64,000 nt of DNA, taken from contig OX621242.1 in assembly GCA_951640165.1 (NCBI GenBank), forward strand, positions 21,634,001-21,698,000. The letters are read 5' to 3'. Of the stretch, positions 21,816-31,930 are shown piece by piece (the first letter of the stretch is position 1; each line of letters begins with the position of its first letter). A model generated the notes under the pieces. That model did not search any database, was not told the origin of the DNA, and saw only the letters and a list, made by a program, of their open reading frames with translations. Position numbers and translations under genes: made by a program. Source of the DNA: Pseudoips prasinana (taxonomy: Eukaryota > Arthropoda > Insecta > Lepidoptera > Nolidae).

Positions 21816-23102
21816 AACAATGTATATGAATCTTGCTTACGTATAATATTCTGTACATTGTAAGGAAATAACAAACATTACGTATTCCACAAAAATAAGA
21901 AGATATTTCTCTTATCGATAAAACTAGTGACAAATAAGAGATAATTTCCCAAAGGAAACAAAGGTAGATTAGTTGTTCAATAAATATAGGCATGAAAGTT
22001 TTCTCAGTCATATTTTATGTAACTCTTATTGCCCGTTCAATAGTATTATTTCGTGTAACAATAATTTTGATAGGTACCTAATTTAATAAATGTTATTTTT
22101 TATTATGCTTTTATAATTTTGGTGATTTTATTATTCTTTATTGCACTTAGAAAGGTATATTTAAGTTACACTATGTTACAGATATTTTTTTATTTTTTAT
22201 TGATTTTAAAACAAAATATTATAATCATTTACGTTACTTAATTAAAATACTTATAAAAAATTCAACAACAATCATTTTAGGTATTTATTGTTTGGTTTAA
22301 TTCGGTATTTCTTTATTGTTTACATAACAAAATTGTATATTCTAATTACTATTATTGGAATTTGAAAATATAACTTATTTTCTATAGAAATATTTGAGTC
22401 CTATATGTTAGTTACACGCTTTTTACATTATTTTTCCGACATGTTATTGTATATGATATGACTGTAGTCAATAAATAATTCTACTGAATATACCTATCGA
22501 ACTGAACAACCTAAATACCTAAATACCTACCTACCTAACCTAAATAACATTAGTTAAAGTAGTTTAGTGTAATACGTAAAAGGAACGATTGTTAAAGAAT
22601 TTTACAACAAAGCACAACCAGATCCAAAATACTCTGCAGATAATTTGACCGCTTCGTTGGTCTAACGTTTGCCAGTTTGTTTGGCAAGAAACTCTTGTCA
22701 AAACATTTAACATAAAGTTAAAATATTAATATCCTTAAAATAAAATGTGAAAAAGCTTTGTAATCTCAGTCTGCTTGTGACGACGCCAAACTCCATTGAG
22801 TGAGGATTAAAAAAGTTATTTGTGTTTAATTCGAACACTTAAAAGCTTATATTGTCAGAAAAAATAGAGAGTAACTTTGAATTTTGACAATATTCAAGTT
22901 TCAAGGATTATCATGACATTTTTTATTTGGTTTAATACATAACTTAATGAATAATGATCATTCAGAGTTTTAAAACAATCTACAGTATGAAAATAAAAAT
23001 GTTACAGAAACACAGTTCTTAAGATAAGCTGTATATCTCCATTAGGATGTTCCTATCACAATTTGACAATATGTAGTAACAATATTAGACTTAAACTAGA
23101 TA
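21816..23102. other. Very AT-rich unassigned sequence
   Basis: No gene or repeat family recognised. CTACCTACCTAACC-type short runs lie at about 22505-22540. Confidence 0.35.
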
Positions 23103-23325
23103 ATTAAACTTAAACATAATATCTTGACGATAACTTGATACGAGCTAGCTAAATATCATTGCTATTGTAAAATAAATTTTATAAATGTTTTCATACAATC
23201 AATTACAATGTGTACCTAAATATCTATGTTACTAGAAATGTATACAATTATATTACTACAAACATGTTCTGACTGTTTACAAGCACTTTTTTAAAGTCTA
23301 CGTGAATAAAAACCTTAACTATTTT
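23103..23325 (+). repeat. Unnamed AT-rich dispersed repeat, copy A
   Basis: It aligns along its length with 49485-49695. Shared words are AGCTAGCTAAATATCA, CTACAAACATGTTCTGACT and TTTTTTAAAGTCTACGTGAA. There is no tRNA head, terminal repeat or coding potential; both copies end near GTGAATAAA. Confidence 0.65.
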
Positions 23326-23569
23326 AATTTAAAAAAAATTGAAACTATAACTGAATAATACATAAATCTCTCATCGCATACTTTGAGCGTAAACACCCAT
23401 TAGTTCCAATATGTAGAAGAGTCAATATGCCATGCTCAGCGAGCCTGCTAACGAATTTGGATAAGGATCGCTTACGCGTTAATTACACCTACTGGTCTTG
23501 TTATTCAGATTTAATTTAGTTCATGTTATATTAATAAGGAATAAAATAAGTAGTTTATGTGTGCTGCTC

Positions 23570-23745
23570 TTAGCCAGGTACCTTCACTGGGACATAACGT
23601 ATCGGTGAACCATCACGGCGCACGGCCAGTCCAGATGGTAACTGCCTTAATGGTTTCATTTCTGAGCGTCAGCAACTCCGTGCTTAGCTTTAAATGTTTA
23701 TATACTGGACTCGGCTCTAGTTACTAAACAACAGTAATAGAGGTA
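23570..23745 (-). repeat. Diverged copy of the 220-bp repeat
   Basis: GCACGGCCAGTCCAGATGGT, ACTGCCTTAATGGTTTC and TAGTTACTAAACAACAGTAA follow the same order as in 15546-15805. It is followed within 75 bp by a second shorter copy. Confidence 0.55.
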
Positions 23746-23817
23746 CTAACTAATAGAGGTAATATTTGAAGAAAAAATATTGAATGTACTATTATTTTTT
23801 AAAGTAACGGTAATCTA

Positions 23818-23915
23818 TCAAGGCGCACGGCCAGTCCACAGATGGTAACTGCCTAAATGGTTTAATTTCTGTGTTTATATTCTGGACTTTGCTGTAGTTA
23901 CTAAACAACAGTAAT
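23818..23915 (-). repeat. Second diverged copy of the 220-bp repeat
   Basis: It repeats GCACGGCCAGTCCACAGATG and TAGTTACTAAACAACAGTAA of the preceding copy in the same direction, so the pair looks like a local tandem duplication of a diverged copy. Confidence 0.6.
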
Positions 23916-23944
23916 AAAGCGATTATGGTGTTTCCCTTCCCCTC

Positions 23945-24012
23945 CCCAGATGATTCTTGGGCGATGCTTGTCCAGCAGTGGACTTCTTTCAGCTGTATTG
24001 ATAATGATACAT
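23945..24012 (+). repeat. RTE-type 3'-end fragment
   Basis: TTGTCCAGCAGTGGACTTCT followed by TTCAGCTGTATTGATAATGA is a diverged form of the CAGCAGTGGACGT...GATGATGA end. Confidence 0.5.
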
Positions 24013-24059
24013 ATAAAATTTTATATTTATAGGACACCTACCATGTTTTCACAGCATCA

Positions 24060-24082
24060 CCCCAAGGTTGACTGGTAGAGAA
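24060..24082 (+). repeat. LINE 3'-UTR fragment at LINE junction
   Basis: CAAGGTTGACTGGTAGAGAA is the conserved 3'-UTR word of a related LINE family, here placed directly in front of the coding region of another LINE copy. It marks either the truncation junction of the downstream element or a chimeric join. Confidence 0.45.
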
Positions 24083-25212
24083 TGCATTTGTACTATTTTG
24101 TACACGAACTTTGTAATAAAAATTCCTTCCCTTCTATTTGGAAAAAAGCCCTTATCCTATCGCTTCCTAAATCAGCCAATCCTTCTTCCTTATCCCATTA
24201 CCGACCAATTTCTATCCTTCCTATCCTATCCAAAGTCCTTGAAAGTATTGTGAACCAGCAACTCTCACGGTATCTCTCTTTCAAAGGCCTGCTGAGCCCT
24301 TTCCAATCAGGTTTCCGCCCTGGCCATAGTACTGCTACAGCTCTGGTCAAAATAACAGATGACATCCGTTTGGCCATGGAGCGGAAATCACTAACGGTTA
24401 TGGTGTTACTGGATTTCAGCAGCGCCTTTAATTCAGTTGACTTTGACATCCTTCTCGGTATCCTATCCTCTCTCAATATCTCGTCTTCAGTAATTGTGTG
24501 GTTTGAATCTTATCTTCGAGGGCGCTCGCAGTCGGTCCGTCACGACGAGGCTACCTCCGAGTGGTGTAATCTTACTGCAGGTGTTCCTCAAGGTGGCATA
24601 CTCTCTCCTCTTCTCTTCTCGGTATTTATTAATGCTATTACCAAAATTATCTCTTCTAATTACCATCTTTACGCAGACGAGTTGCAGATTTATCGTCACT
24701 TTAAAGTGGAGGATTTTAGTTTAGCCATAGCTGCCATCAATAGTGATCTTGGTAACATTAGCGATTGGGCCAAAAACTTTGGCCTTCTGGTAAACCCATC
24801 TAAGTCACAAGCTCTCATTATTGGTGGCCAGTATATGCTTAACACAATAGTAAATATATGTCCACCTCCAGTAATTTACGATGACGTTCCCATTACTTAT
24901 TCCAAATGTGCCAAAAACCTTGGGATATTTATTGACTGCACCTTATCATGGTCCGAACACGTTGCAGAAGTAAGCAGGAGAGTATACTGTTCATTTCAGT
25001 CCCTAAAACGGCTTCAGAAGTTCTTGCCTTTTCGCACTAAAATTTACCTTGCTCAATCCCTTCTACTTCCTCTTCTGGACTATGCCGATGTCTGTTTCCT
25101 GGATGCAAATGAAGAACTTCTCAACAAGCTCGAACGTCTACAGAATTTATGTATCCGATTCGGATTTACGGCCTCCGAAAGTATGACCACGTGTCCGAGT
25201 TTCGGTCGCAGT
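24083..25212 (+). pseudogene. CR1-like LINE reverse transcriptase, 5'-truncated
   Basis: This is the reverse transcriptase part of a non-LTR retrotransposon. Counting from the Met codon at 24082, the frame shows HYRPISILPILSKVLE (39-54), GFRPGHSTATAL (77-88), LLDFSSAFNSVD with catalytic Asp111, AGVPQGGILSPLLF (166-179) and HLYADELQIY (195-204). The active-site motif is YADE, not YADD: codon 200 (24679-24681) is GAG. The endonuclease and everything before the fingers domain are gone, so the copy is 5'-truncated. The frame leaves the family sequence at about 25162 and ends at 25213. The C-terminal part continues in another phase. Inactive on three counts: truncation, frameshift and altered catalytic Asp. 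Confidence 0.9.
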
Positions 25213-25538
25213 TGAATTGGCTACCTATTCGGAGACGTCGAGATTGTCATATTCTATCATTCCTCTATTCTATCCTTCATAACCCCAATGCTCCCACATA
25301 TCTCCGTGAACGCTTTGAGTATTTAGTCCCGCGAGAAAAAATCTGTCGTTCAACCACTTCACTTCTACTTCGAATGTCTTCTCACTCCTCAAGCCGGTAT
25401 GACGGCTCATTTACTGTTCAAGCAGTGCGTTTGTGGAATGCCCTTCCACATTCAATTCGCGCTACAACATCTCTTGACGTGTTTAAGAGAAAGACAAAAG
25501 AACACTTCTTTCAATTAACTAAGCAGGCAGGCAGTTAA
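25164..25538 (+). pseudogene. C-terminal part of the same LINE, shifted frame
   Basis: It continues the reverse transcriptase polyprotein after a frame change at 25162-25163 (a net shift equal to two extra or one missing base). Blocks are GLRKYDHVSEFR, LNWLPIRRRRDCHILSFLY, PTYLRERFEYL and AVRLWNALPHSIR, the standard C-terminal region of CR1-group elements. The stop at 25536-25538 is followed by a 3' UTR, so this is the natural C-terminus. Confidence 0.85.
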
Positions 25539-25905
25539 TATTTATGTGTATATTATATGTTTATTATATATATATATATATATATATATTATTATATATA
25601 TATTATTTAATTAGGTATGTAGTTACGAAAGTAACTTAGTATGTAGTATTAGTAAGCAGGTTTATGTATATATTTATTTACCACTGGTAAATTCTGTTTT
25701 GTTATTATTTTTGTATTATTTTTAAGTTTAATTGTTGTGCACTATTTCTAACCCATCTCATATAAGCTCTCACTCTGACAAAGGTTTGCTGGAAGAGAAC
25801 TCATAGTTGAGTTAAGCTCGCCTGTGTACATGCTAGCTCTAATGTTTTATATAAATATGTATTTCTGTGTGCAATAAAGAATAAATAAAAAAATAATAAA
25901 AATAA
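25539..25905 (+). repeat. 3' UTR of the plus-strand LINE
   Basis: It contains an AT dinucleotide run (25566-25590), CTGACAAAGGTTTGCTGGAA and GCTCGCCTGTGTACATG (about 25775-25830). It ends TGTGTGCAATAAAGAATAAA and an A-rich tail to about 25905. The AATAAA near the end and A-rich tail mark the true 3' terminus. Confidence 0.75.
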
Positions 25906-26823
25906 AATCAACGGTTGTGAAATATTTTTCCTATGATCAGTATACCTACTAAACTACTAAACTATCCCTGAAAAATATTTGACACTCAAAGTGTTATAAG
26001 TTTTATTTCTACGCAATGTTCGATTAAACAGTCCACACATCCGTGTATCAATGCCATTCTTGTACTTCTATCCTGATAGATAATGATTGTTTATGGTAGA
26101 TAGAAGGCAATGACGTTGAGGCAATCAAGCTACCTTGGAACCCATAACAAGTTGGTTAGAATTTTGATAGTCTCTATTAATACATAAATTCGATATAAAT
26201 AGACTATTAATACTAACATGTTGGTGCACAAGCATTTGGCCCAATTAATGCTGTCGCTTGAAAGACAGACGGAATAACTCACGCAGTTTAAATTAATTTT
26301 GAAAAGTATACTAAATACCGAATTTTCTATTTAACTGAATATAAATCTGAATTCAAATATCTATAAATCGAATCTTATTTCAATTTGAATACAATTTTGT
26401 ATTACATTAATACCAAAACAAGATGATTATTTACTAATACTAGAGGAGGTATTTGCAAATAGTCATAACAAGTATTATATAATATAGTAGTTTAAATATA
26501 AAGGCAACTTTCAGCGTAGAAATAACATTGAAATCGGCTTTTATATTAATAAGTGGGTAAGTAATAAATAAGATATTCGGTAAGGGCCGATCTTACCAGG
26601 TTTGTTAGCTCCCACCTATTCAAACCATTAATTCTATTGACGTATGTTCCCAGTATTTATAGATATAAGAGGTACTTATTTTTCGTCTATCAATAGAATA
26701 TATAAAATCCTATCTGTCTTGAACTCCGATTCAGGTTATTTATTAAACAAATATTGTATCGTTATTAGCTTTCATCGTGGTTGTGTTCTTATAACAATAG
26801 ATGTATTAGTACTTCTGGTTGCA
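25906..26823. other. Unassigned AT-rich sequence
   Basis: Nothing recognised; open frames here have no domain. Confidence 0.35.
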
Positions 26824-27070
26824 TTTCGCCCGCGGTGTCCAGACTCAGTGGAGACTAGTCATCTGCACTGATAGGCATATAGTGAACAAGTTTGTGCCCC
26901 TGCAGGTAAACTCTCTATCCCCTCACTCTCATGGTCAAATGGGACCGTAAAGCTGACACGACCAGATAAAGAACCACCGTAGCCGAAAAAATTGGCCCAA
27001 CCAGAAATTTGAAACCAGGATTTCGTTATTCGCAGTTTATTCTGCAGCTACCACCAATTAGGCAACTTGC
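26824..27070 (-). mobile_element. tRNA-headed SINE, type 3, diverged
   Basis: Reverse copy of the family at 29580-29945. On the plus strand CCGCGGTGTCCAGACTCAGT and GGAGACTAGTCATCTGCACT come first, then GGGACCGTAAAGCTGACACG and, at the head, GAAACCAGGATTTCG and CTACCACCAATTAGGCAACT. Confidence 0.6.
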
Positions 27071-28566
27071 AATTATGATAGGAATGTAGATTAGCACAGC
27101 TATAGATAATACGGATTTCGAAAAAATCTAATTATAAAAATCTTATTAAAAGGGCGGAGTTCGAGTTTGTTATGTTGCTCACAACAATGGTCGTATGAAA
27201 ATTGTGTTCTATGAAAAAGACAGCGTATCATCATTCAATCTCTGAAATTAATTAAAATGTTCTCAAACTAAATCACCAATGATAATATGTCTTGACGTAT
27301 TTTATAGATTTTTGTTGAACCTGTTAGATTTAACGAATTTAATAAGAGTCTGGACCTCTGTTCAGTTGGTCATCATTTCTAAAGACAGTGAATAAATGGC
27401 GCGGCCAAATTCCGTGGTGATATTTAGAAAGGGATCTTTACTTTAATTGGCCAGTGTAGTTTTATCCATTGCTGGTATGGCCAAAGCTTTTGCTTGGGTT
27501 ATTTTACTATTGTTCAAAATAATACAGATTTTCATTAGTATTTTGAACATTTTATCGTCAAACAACTGATGCCATCCCGCGTTTTCTGCGTAACCGAAGG
27601 AAACGCATTGGCCAGCTTTATGCTGTTATAGCTTTTTTTTATATATTATTGATATTGCTATTTTATAGCTTTATGCTTATAGCTGTATCAAAGTGGAACT
27701 CTACTTCATCCACACTTATAGGGGCTTCAAAGCCATTAGATGTTGTTAAAGCTTTTAAAAGGCTTTACAGTCGTTATTAGCGGCATGTGGAAAACAAAAT
27801 AAAGTTGTAATAACATATGTAACTGAAGGTCTGTTTCCAACTACTAATTGCTATATACTATTACTAACCAACAATATTGGGTGAAATCCCACCAATCAAT
27901 CTGATTAGTTTTAAAACCTTTGTTCCGAATTACTTGTACGTAATTTGGGACGAAACACATATGACAAACTAGTCTGAAAACGTATGGAATTTTGTTTAAT
28001 AGCTAATAATGAGTGCCTCTTTTTTAATTTGGGTCCTAGAATAGACGACTAGCGTAAATTGGAGAAGCCAAGCCTAAAACATTCTAAGGGCTAAACAAAA
28101 AATACGATAGACCATTTGCCTTATGCTGATAGATCAGAAATCTGACATTTTACATAATTGATTTGTGTTTCTTAAAATCTTAACTGTATTTCTAATACAA
28201 TAGAAAAGTAAATAATATAGTTATTCAACAAAATATACATAAAAGAGCTTGAAAGTTAAGCAAAGGGGTGGTACTCGCACTGCCTTTCGCCTCATCGCCG
28301 CCGGCATCAGTAGGCCCCTAGCATGATATGGAAAACCGCGGAGCATCATTCGGTAAAGGCCTGTTCACAATCGTTCAGAACTGTCACCTACGCTGCGGGT
28401 TGCCCGTTGGTATACGGCAGCGGCCAGTCGTTCCAGAGACCAGGTCGCATAAATAAATTTATTTTTAATAAATTTGTAAAACTGTACCAGTTAGAGATAT
28501 CGCTACATTTTCTGTAATATTCAATACTACCTTCAACTTCCAACATTCACCAATTACTTGTAGATA
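27071..28566. other. Unassigned sequence with a GC-rich orphan patch
   Basis: Mostly AT-rich with nothing recognised. Positions 28266-28445 are GC-rich (CGCCTCATCGCCGCCGGCAT, GGCAGCGGCCAGTCG) and may be an old repeat fragment; I cannot name it. Confidence 0.3.
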
Positions 28567-28805
28567 AGGGTGCCTTTCCACCAGAGATGTGCTATGCAGC
28601 TATGCTGCGAGAATGTAAAAGCGAAACTATGTGACCGTTTCCACTTATGCTCAGCTATCTAACGGTGCGAGTAAGATGTGCTATGAAGATGCGCCGCCGC
28701 AAAGTAGCTGCGCGAGGAAGATGCGCACGGCGACTCGTTCAGTTAATTTCTATTGTAGGTACTCTGCTCTGCACATAGCTACACCACTCGCGACGACCCA
28801 TAGCA

Positions 28806-28865
28806 GGCATCCATAGCACGCATCCATAGCATACATCCATAGCACACATCCATAGCACGCATCCT
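28806..28865 (+). repeat. 13-bp tandem array (about 4.5 units)
   Basis: GCATCCATAGCAC units repeat with changes at the seventh to thirteenth bases. The last unit is cut into ATCCTTCC. The word CGCATCCATAGCAACG also occurs at the right end of the MITE (29080-29095), so the array probably expanded from the MITE's own end sequence. Confidence 0.75.
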
Positions 28866-28949
28866 TCCATATAAAAAACATATCTTAGTTGAATCCGTTT
28901 CCGCCAGTTCTAAGCTATGTGCACAAATGAATATGATTGTTAAAAAAAA

Positions 28950-29065
28950 AAAGTAGTAAATGTAATATATCAGTTATCGGGTTTCCATAGTACAAGATCT
29001 GCTTAGTTTGGGTTCAGATGGCCGTGTGTAAATAATGTCCCAGGATATTATTATTATAATTATCA
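28950..29065 (+). mobile_element. SINE type 2, 5'-truncated, nested in MITE
   Basis: Only the 3' half is present: AATATATCAGTTATCGGGTT, CCATAGTACAAGATCTGC, CAGATGGCCGTGTG, GTCCCAGGATATTATTATTA. A run of A (28941-28952) precedes it. Confidence 0.7.
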
Positions 29066-29579
29066 TTGGTGGATATCAAACGCATCCATAGCAACGTAGC
29101 ATAGCACATCTCTGGTGGAAAAGTAGCCTAATGAGGAAGGTTGTTTTTTTAATTTTCAATGATAAGTTAAACACCACACCAGGAGGGCCATATAAACGTA
29201 ACCATATAGCAATAGTAGAAACTGAGGTAGGGTAAAAGCTGAGGTATTCATACATCTGTGAAAGTAGTTACGACCATCACATCAAATAAAGAATCTGCTA
29301 GAATAAATATTTTGGACAGGTTTATGTGACTTTGAGATCATTTTCCATTTGCATAATTCTTTCGGTTTCTAGACATTCATAAAACAAAATTGTACCAATT
29401 TATGGCTCAACTCAGCTATAAATGTCTCATGTACTTATGTTTCTATTTTACTGCCTTATCTATGAAGCTGCAAATGTGAGTAATGTTTTACATTATTGCT
29501 TCGGAACATTAAATGGACTAGATAAACATAAACTATAACCCGCTTACTCTCTATTTATAGCATTATTTTATATTATCTA

Positions 29580-29945
29580 TTTGCCTCGTTGGTCTTGCGG
29601 TAGCGTGTTCAAACACAGATAACGAGGTCTTGGGATCAATTCCGGGGCATACCAGAAATGATTTTGACTTTTTTCTAAAAACAGAAAATTTTCTGAGTAT
29701 CATCGCGAAGTCTGGGAGTTGGCGGTATTATACCCCCGTGCCTCGGAGAGCACGTAAAGCCGTCGGTCCTGTACCTGAACTATTTCCGTTTGTGTCGCAA
29801 GTCATCCCATCGGATTATAAGAGTAATGGAATAGAAAGTGCCTCTGTGATGGCGCACACACTTGTGCTCTATATAATGTCCCGCGCAGATGGCTAGTCTC
29901 CATTAACAATGGCCGCCGTGGACAAAATTCGGCTAGGAGGACATT
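29580..29945 (+). mobile_element. tRNA-headed SINE, type 3, full-length copy
   Basis: The head GCCTCGTTGGTCTTGCGGTA carries an A-box-like stretch, with a decayed B-box GGGATCAATTCCGGGGC (about 29633). The body includes CCTCGGAGAGCACGTAAAGC then CGTCGGTCC, and AATGTCCCGCGCAGATGGCT; it ends ACAAAATTCGGCTAGGAGGA. The roughly 365-bp length is long for a SINE. It is common in Lepidoptera to my recollection. Diverged copies are at 38690-38905 and 26824-27070. Confidence 0.7.
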
Positions 29946-30289
29946 ATTTATTATTTATATTGCATGGTTGTTCTGGTAACAAGGATTGATTGTGTTTTAC
30001 TTGGTTTTATAAAATAAATAAACTCCTTTGTTTTAAATTCCACGTTTGAAAGTAGTTGTTCAAAATCTTTATAAGATCACGACAAATATATAATAGACAT
30101 CTCACCGAAAAATAATCTGTTCACAAACAGATAATTTTTCGGCTATTTTTTTTATCTTAGCGAAGATACGATAGGAATAAAAATTACGACTACATGTAAA
30201 AGGAACGCTGCAGTCTTCATTATTTTTCTTACTAATAATTATGCATTCTGATCACATTTTTTCCAAACCATTCTTATTAAAGAGTAACA

Positions 30290-30337
30290 AACATCCATAC
30301 ATAATCACAAACATTCGCATTTATAATATTAGTAGGA
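30290..30337 (-). mobile_element. Helitron-type 5'-end fragment
   Basis: In reverse it reads TCCTACTAATATTATAAATG then CGAATGTTTGTGATTATG, preceded by A. Only this end is present; no CTAG terminus is nearby. Confidence 0.55.
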
Positions 30338-30878
30338 TTTCAAAAAATAGTTTTCTTTTATTTGGTCGGTTTCATCGGTAGAAAATGCTTGCGCTCCTGC
30401 AGTCTCCTCTTTTTATGTAACACCGTGCATATACTACGTACCTATTCGTTTAGCGTTGTCATATACGGGAAATACACCTCTAAATTGACTACTGTCGTTT
30501 AACTAAGTATTATAGAGATACATAATATACCCTTTTATCAGTGTTGTTACTGCTCTGATTTATATAATATACTTCTTACTATGAAAATTTCTCCAACAAT
30601 ACTAACTATAGTGCGAAAATGGGTTACATAATTACGCTTTCAGTTTCCTCGTAGCTAATTGAAATTTAATATGAGAACAGCCTTTAGTTCGATGCTAAAA
30701 CGGGAGACCGACGAAGTTAATAAGCGTTAATTATGTACATTAAGGATTTCGTTAATTGAATTATTGCATATTAGACTAGGGAAGAGGTTCAAAGTAATTC
30801 GGTTTAACGTATCATAACGTAAAGATATATATGGGAGTATTTTAAACAATGCTATGCGTGATATAAATGGTGTGTACC

Positions 30879-30926
30879 AAACGAATACTAAGCTTCTCTA
30901 GTATTTGAGAGGCTTAGTATTCGTTT
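30879..30926. repeat. Short-loop hairpin, 20-bp arms
   Basis: Arms 30879-30898 and 30907-30926 pair in 19 of 20 positions around TAGTATTT. Confidence 0.8.
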
Positions 30927-31192
30927 AAAACTTTCACAACAACAGATGACAACATTCGCAAGATAAAATTCAATTCCCATACAAAATATATCTGATCAGC
31001 TGACACATCGGGTATATAAGTAGCAATTATATTTTGATTTTTTTAAACATATATTGTATGCAGTATTTGTTTTAAAAATACACAACACGATTACGACTTT
31101 TGGGATTTGGGATCAGTTTTGTAAATTAAAATGCCGTATAAAATAAAATATGTTTTTGAACGTCAGAAATGAATAAATAATATGAAATAAAT

Positions 31193-31245
31193 ATATCAGC
31201 CGACAGTGGACGTCTTTTGGCTGATATGATGATGATGATGAAATA
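31193..31245 (+). repeat. RTE-type 3'-end fragment with TGATGA tail
   Basis: CAGTGGACGTCTTTTGGCTG followed by ATATGATGATGATGATGA is the terminal part of the RTE-type 3' end, about 50 bp long. It may be an extremely 5'-truncated insertion; ATATATCAG flanks the 5' (31191-31199) and 3' (31243-31251) sides and could be a target-site duplication. Confidence 0.6.
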
Positions 31246-31683
31246 TATCAGACTTTTTTGTGAAGTTATTCTATGAGGCTTTCACTGTTTCACCTAATCC
31301 AATATTGTGGATAAGTAAGGATATAAAAAAGGAAATAATGTAAGAAGACGTTTTTGTTTAGAATAAATACGCAAAAAGTAAAAAAAATATTAATTCGCGT
31401 TGATAAACACTGGTTTTTCAACGTCAACGTGATAATTGTATGATTAAATATAAAAAGTTAAAGGTTAAATAAAATGATCGCGCTCTTTTTATTTAATATA
31501 TATATTTGCTATATTAAATATGTCTATTATCAACCCGAAAAAGACTAAAAGAAAATATCGTTCATCATCGCGGCGCCGGCGTCTAAATGTATGTTTTTGT
31601 TTTCTATAGGTTAAGTATGTTTTCACATAACAGAGTTCTACTAAAGAACATGAACAGTTATGAAAGCACAAATACCAATAGAC
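31246..31683. other. Unassigned AT-rich sequence
   Basis: Nothing recognised. Confidence 0.35.
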
Positions 31684-31930
31684 CAGTGTAAAATATAGAT
31701 AGATAGATAACTCTTTATTGCACACCAAAGACATAACTTAGAGTAAAAAAAGATTACATTACAATGGAAATAGTACAAATGGCGGCCTTATCGCTAAAAG
31801 CGATCTCTTTCAGGCAACCGATGGATGGACCAGAACTGTTAGTGAATAGAAAGACGGGGGTAGTAGGTGGTGTACAGTACAAAAGATGGCTGAATATACC
31901 GAAGGTACATTCAAAGGCAGAAAATTCAAT
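31684..31930 (-). repeat. LINE 3'-UTR tail fragment
   Basis: In reverse the order is GGTTGCCTGAAAGAGATCGC, TTTTAGCGATAAGGCCGCC, GTGTGCAATAAAGAGTTATC and TATCTATCTAT tandem units. AATAAA plus a short tandem tail indicates a LINE 3' end. A plus-strand relative is at 57690-57785. Confidence 0.6.

Larger units (their letters stand above)
28567..29131. mobile_element. MITE with inverted ends, minisatellite and nested SINE
   Basis: The left end GCCTTTCCACCAGAGATGTG then CTATGC (about 28571) and the right end GCATAGCACATCTCTGGTGG then AAAAG (about 29098-29122) are inverted copies of about 30 bp. The interior has a 13-bp tandem array at 28806-28865 and a 5'-truncated SINE at 28950-29065. Its position between matching inverted ends shows the SINE arrived later. 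Confidence 0.65.
29946..31192. other. Unassigned sequence with hairpins and a Helitron end
   Basis: Contents recognised: a hairpin at 30105-30142 (17-bp arms, one mismatch), a Lep1-like Helitron 5' end on the minus strand at about 30290-30337, and a hairpin at 30879-30926 (20-bp arms, one mismatch). The rest is unassigned. Confidence 0.45.

Noticed and set aside
28806..28865. CRISPR-like array
   Set aside because: The units are 13 bp, directly adjacent without spacers, and inside a MITE in eukaryotic DNA.
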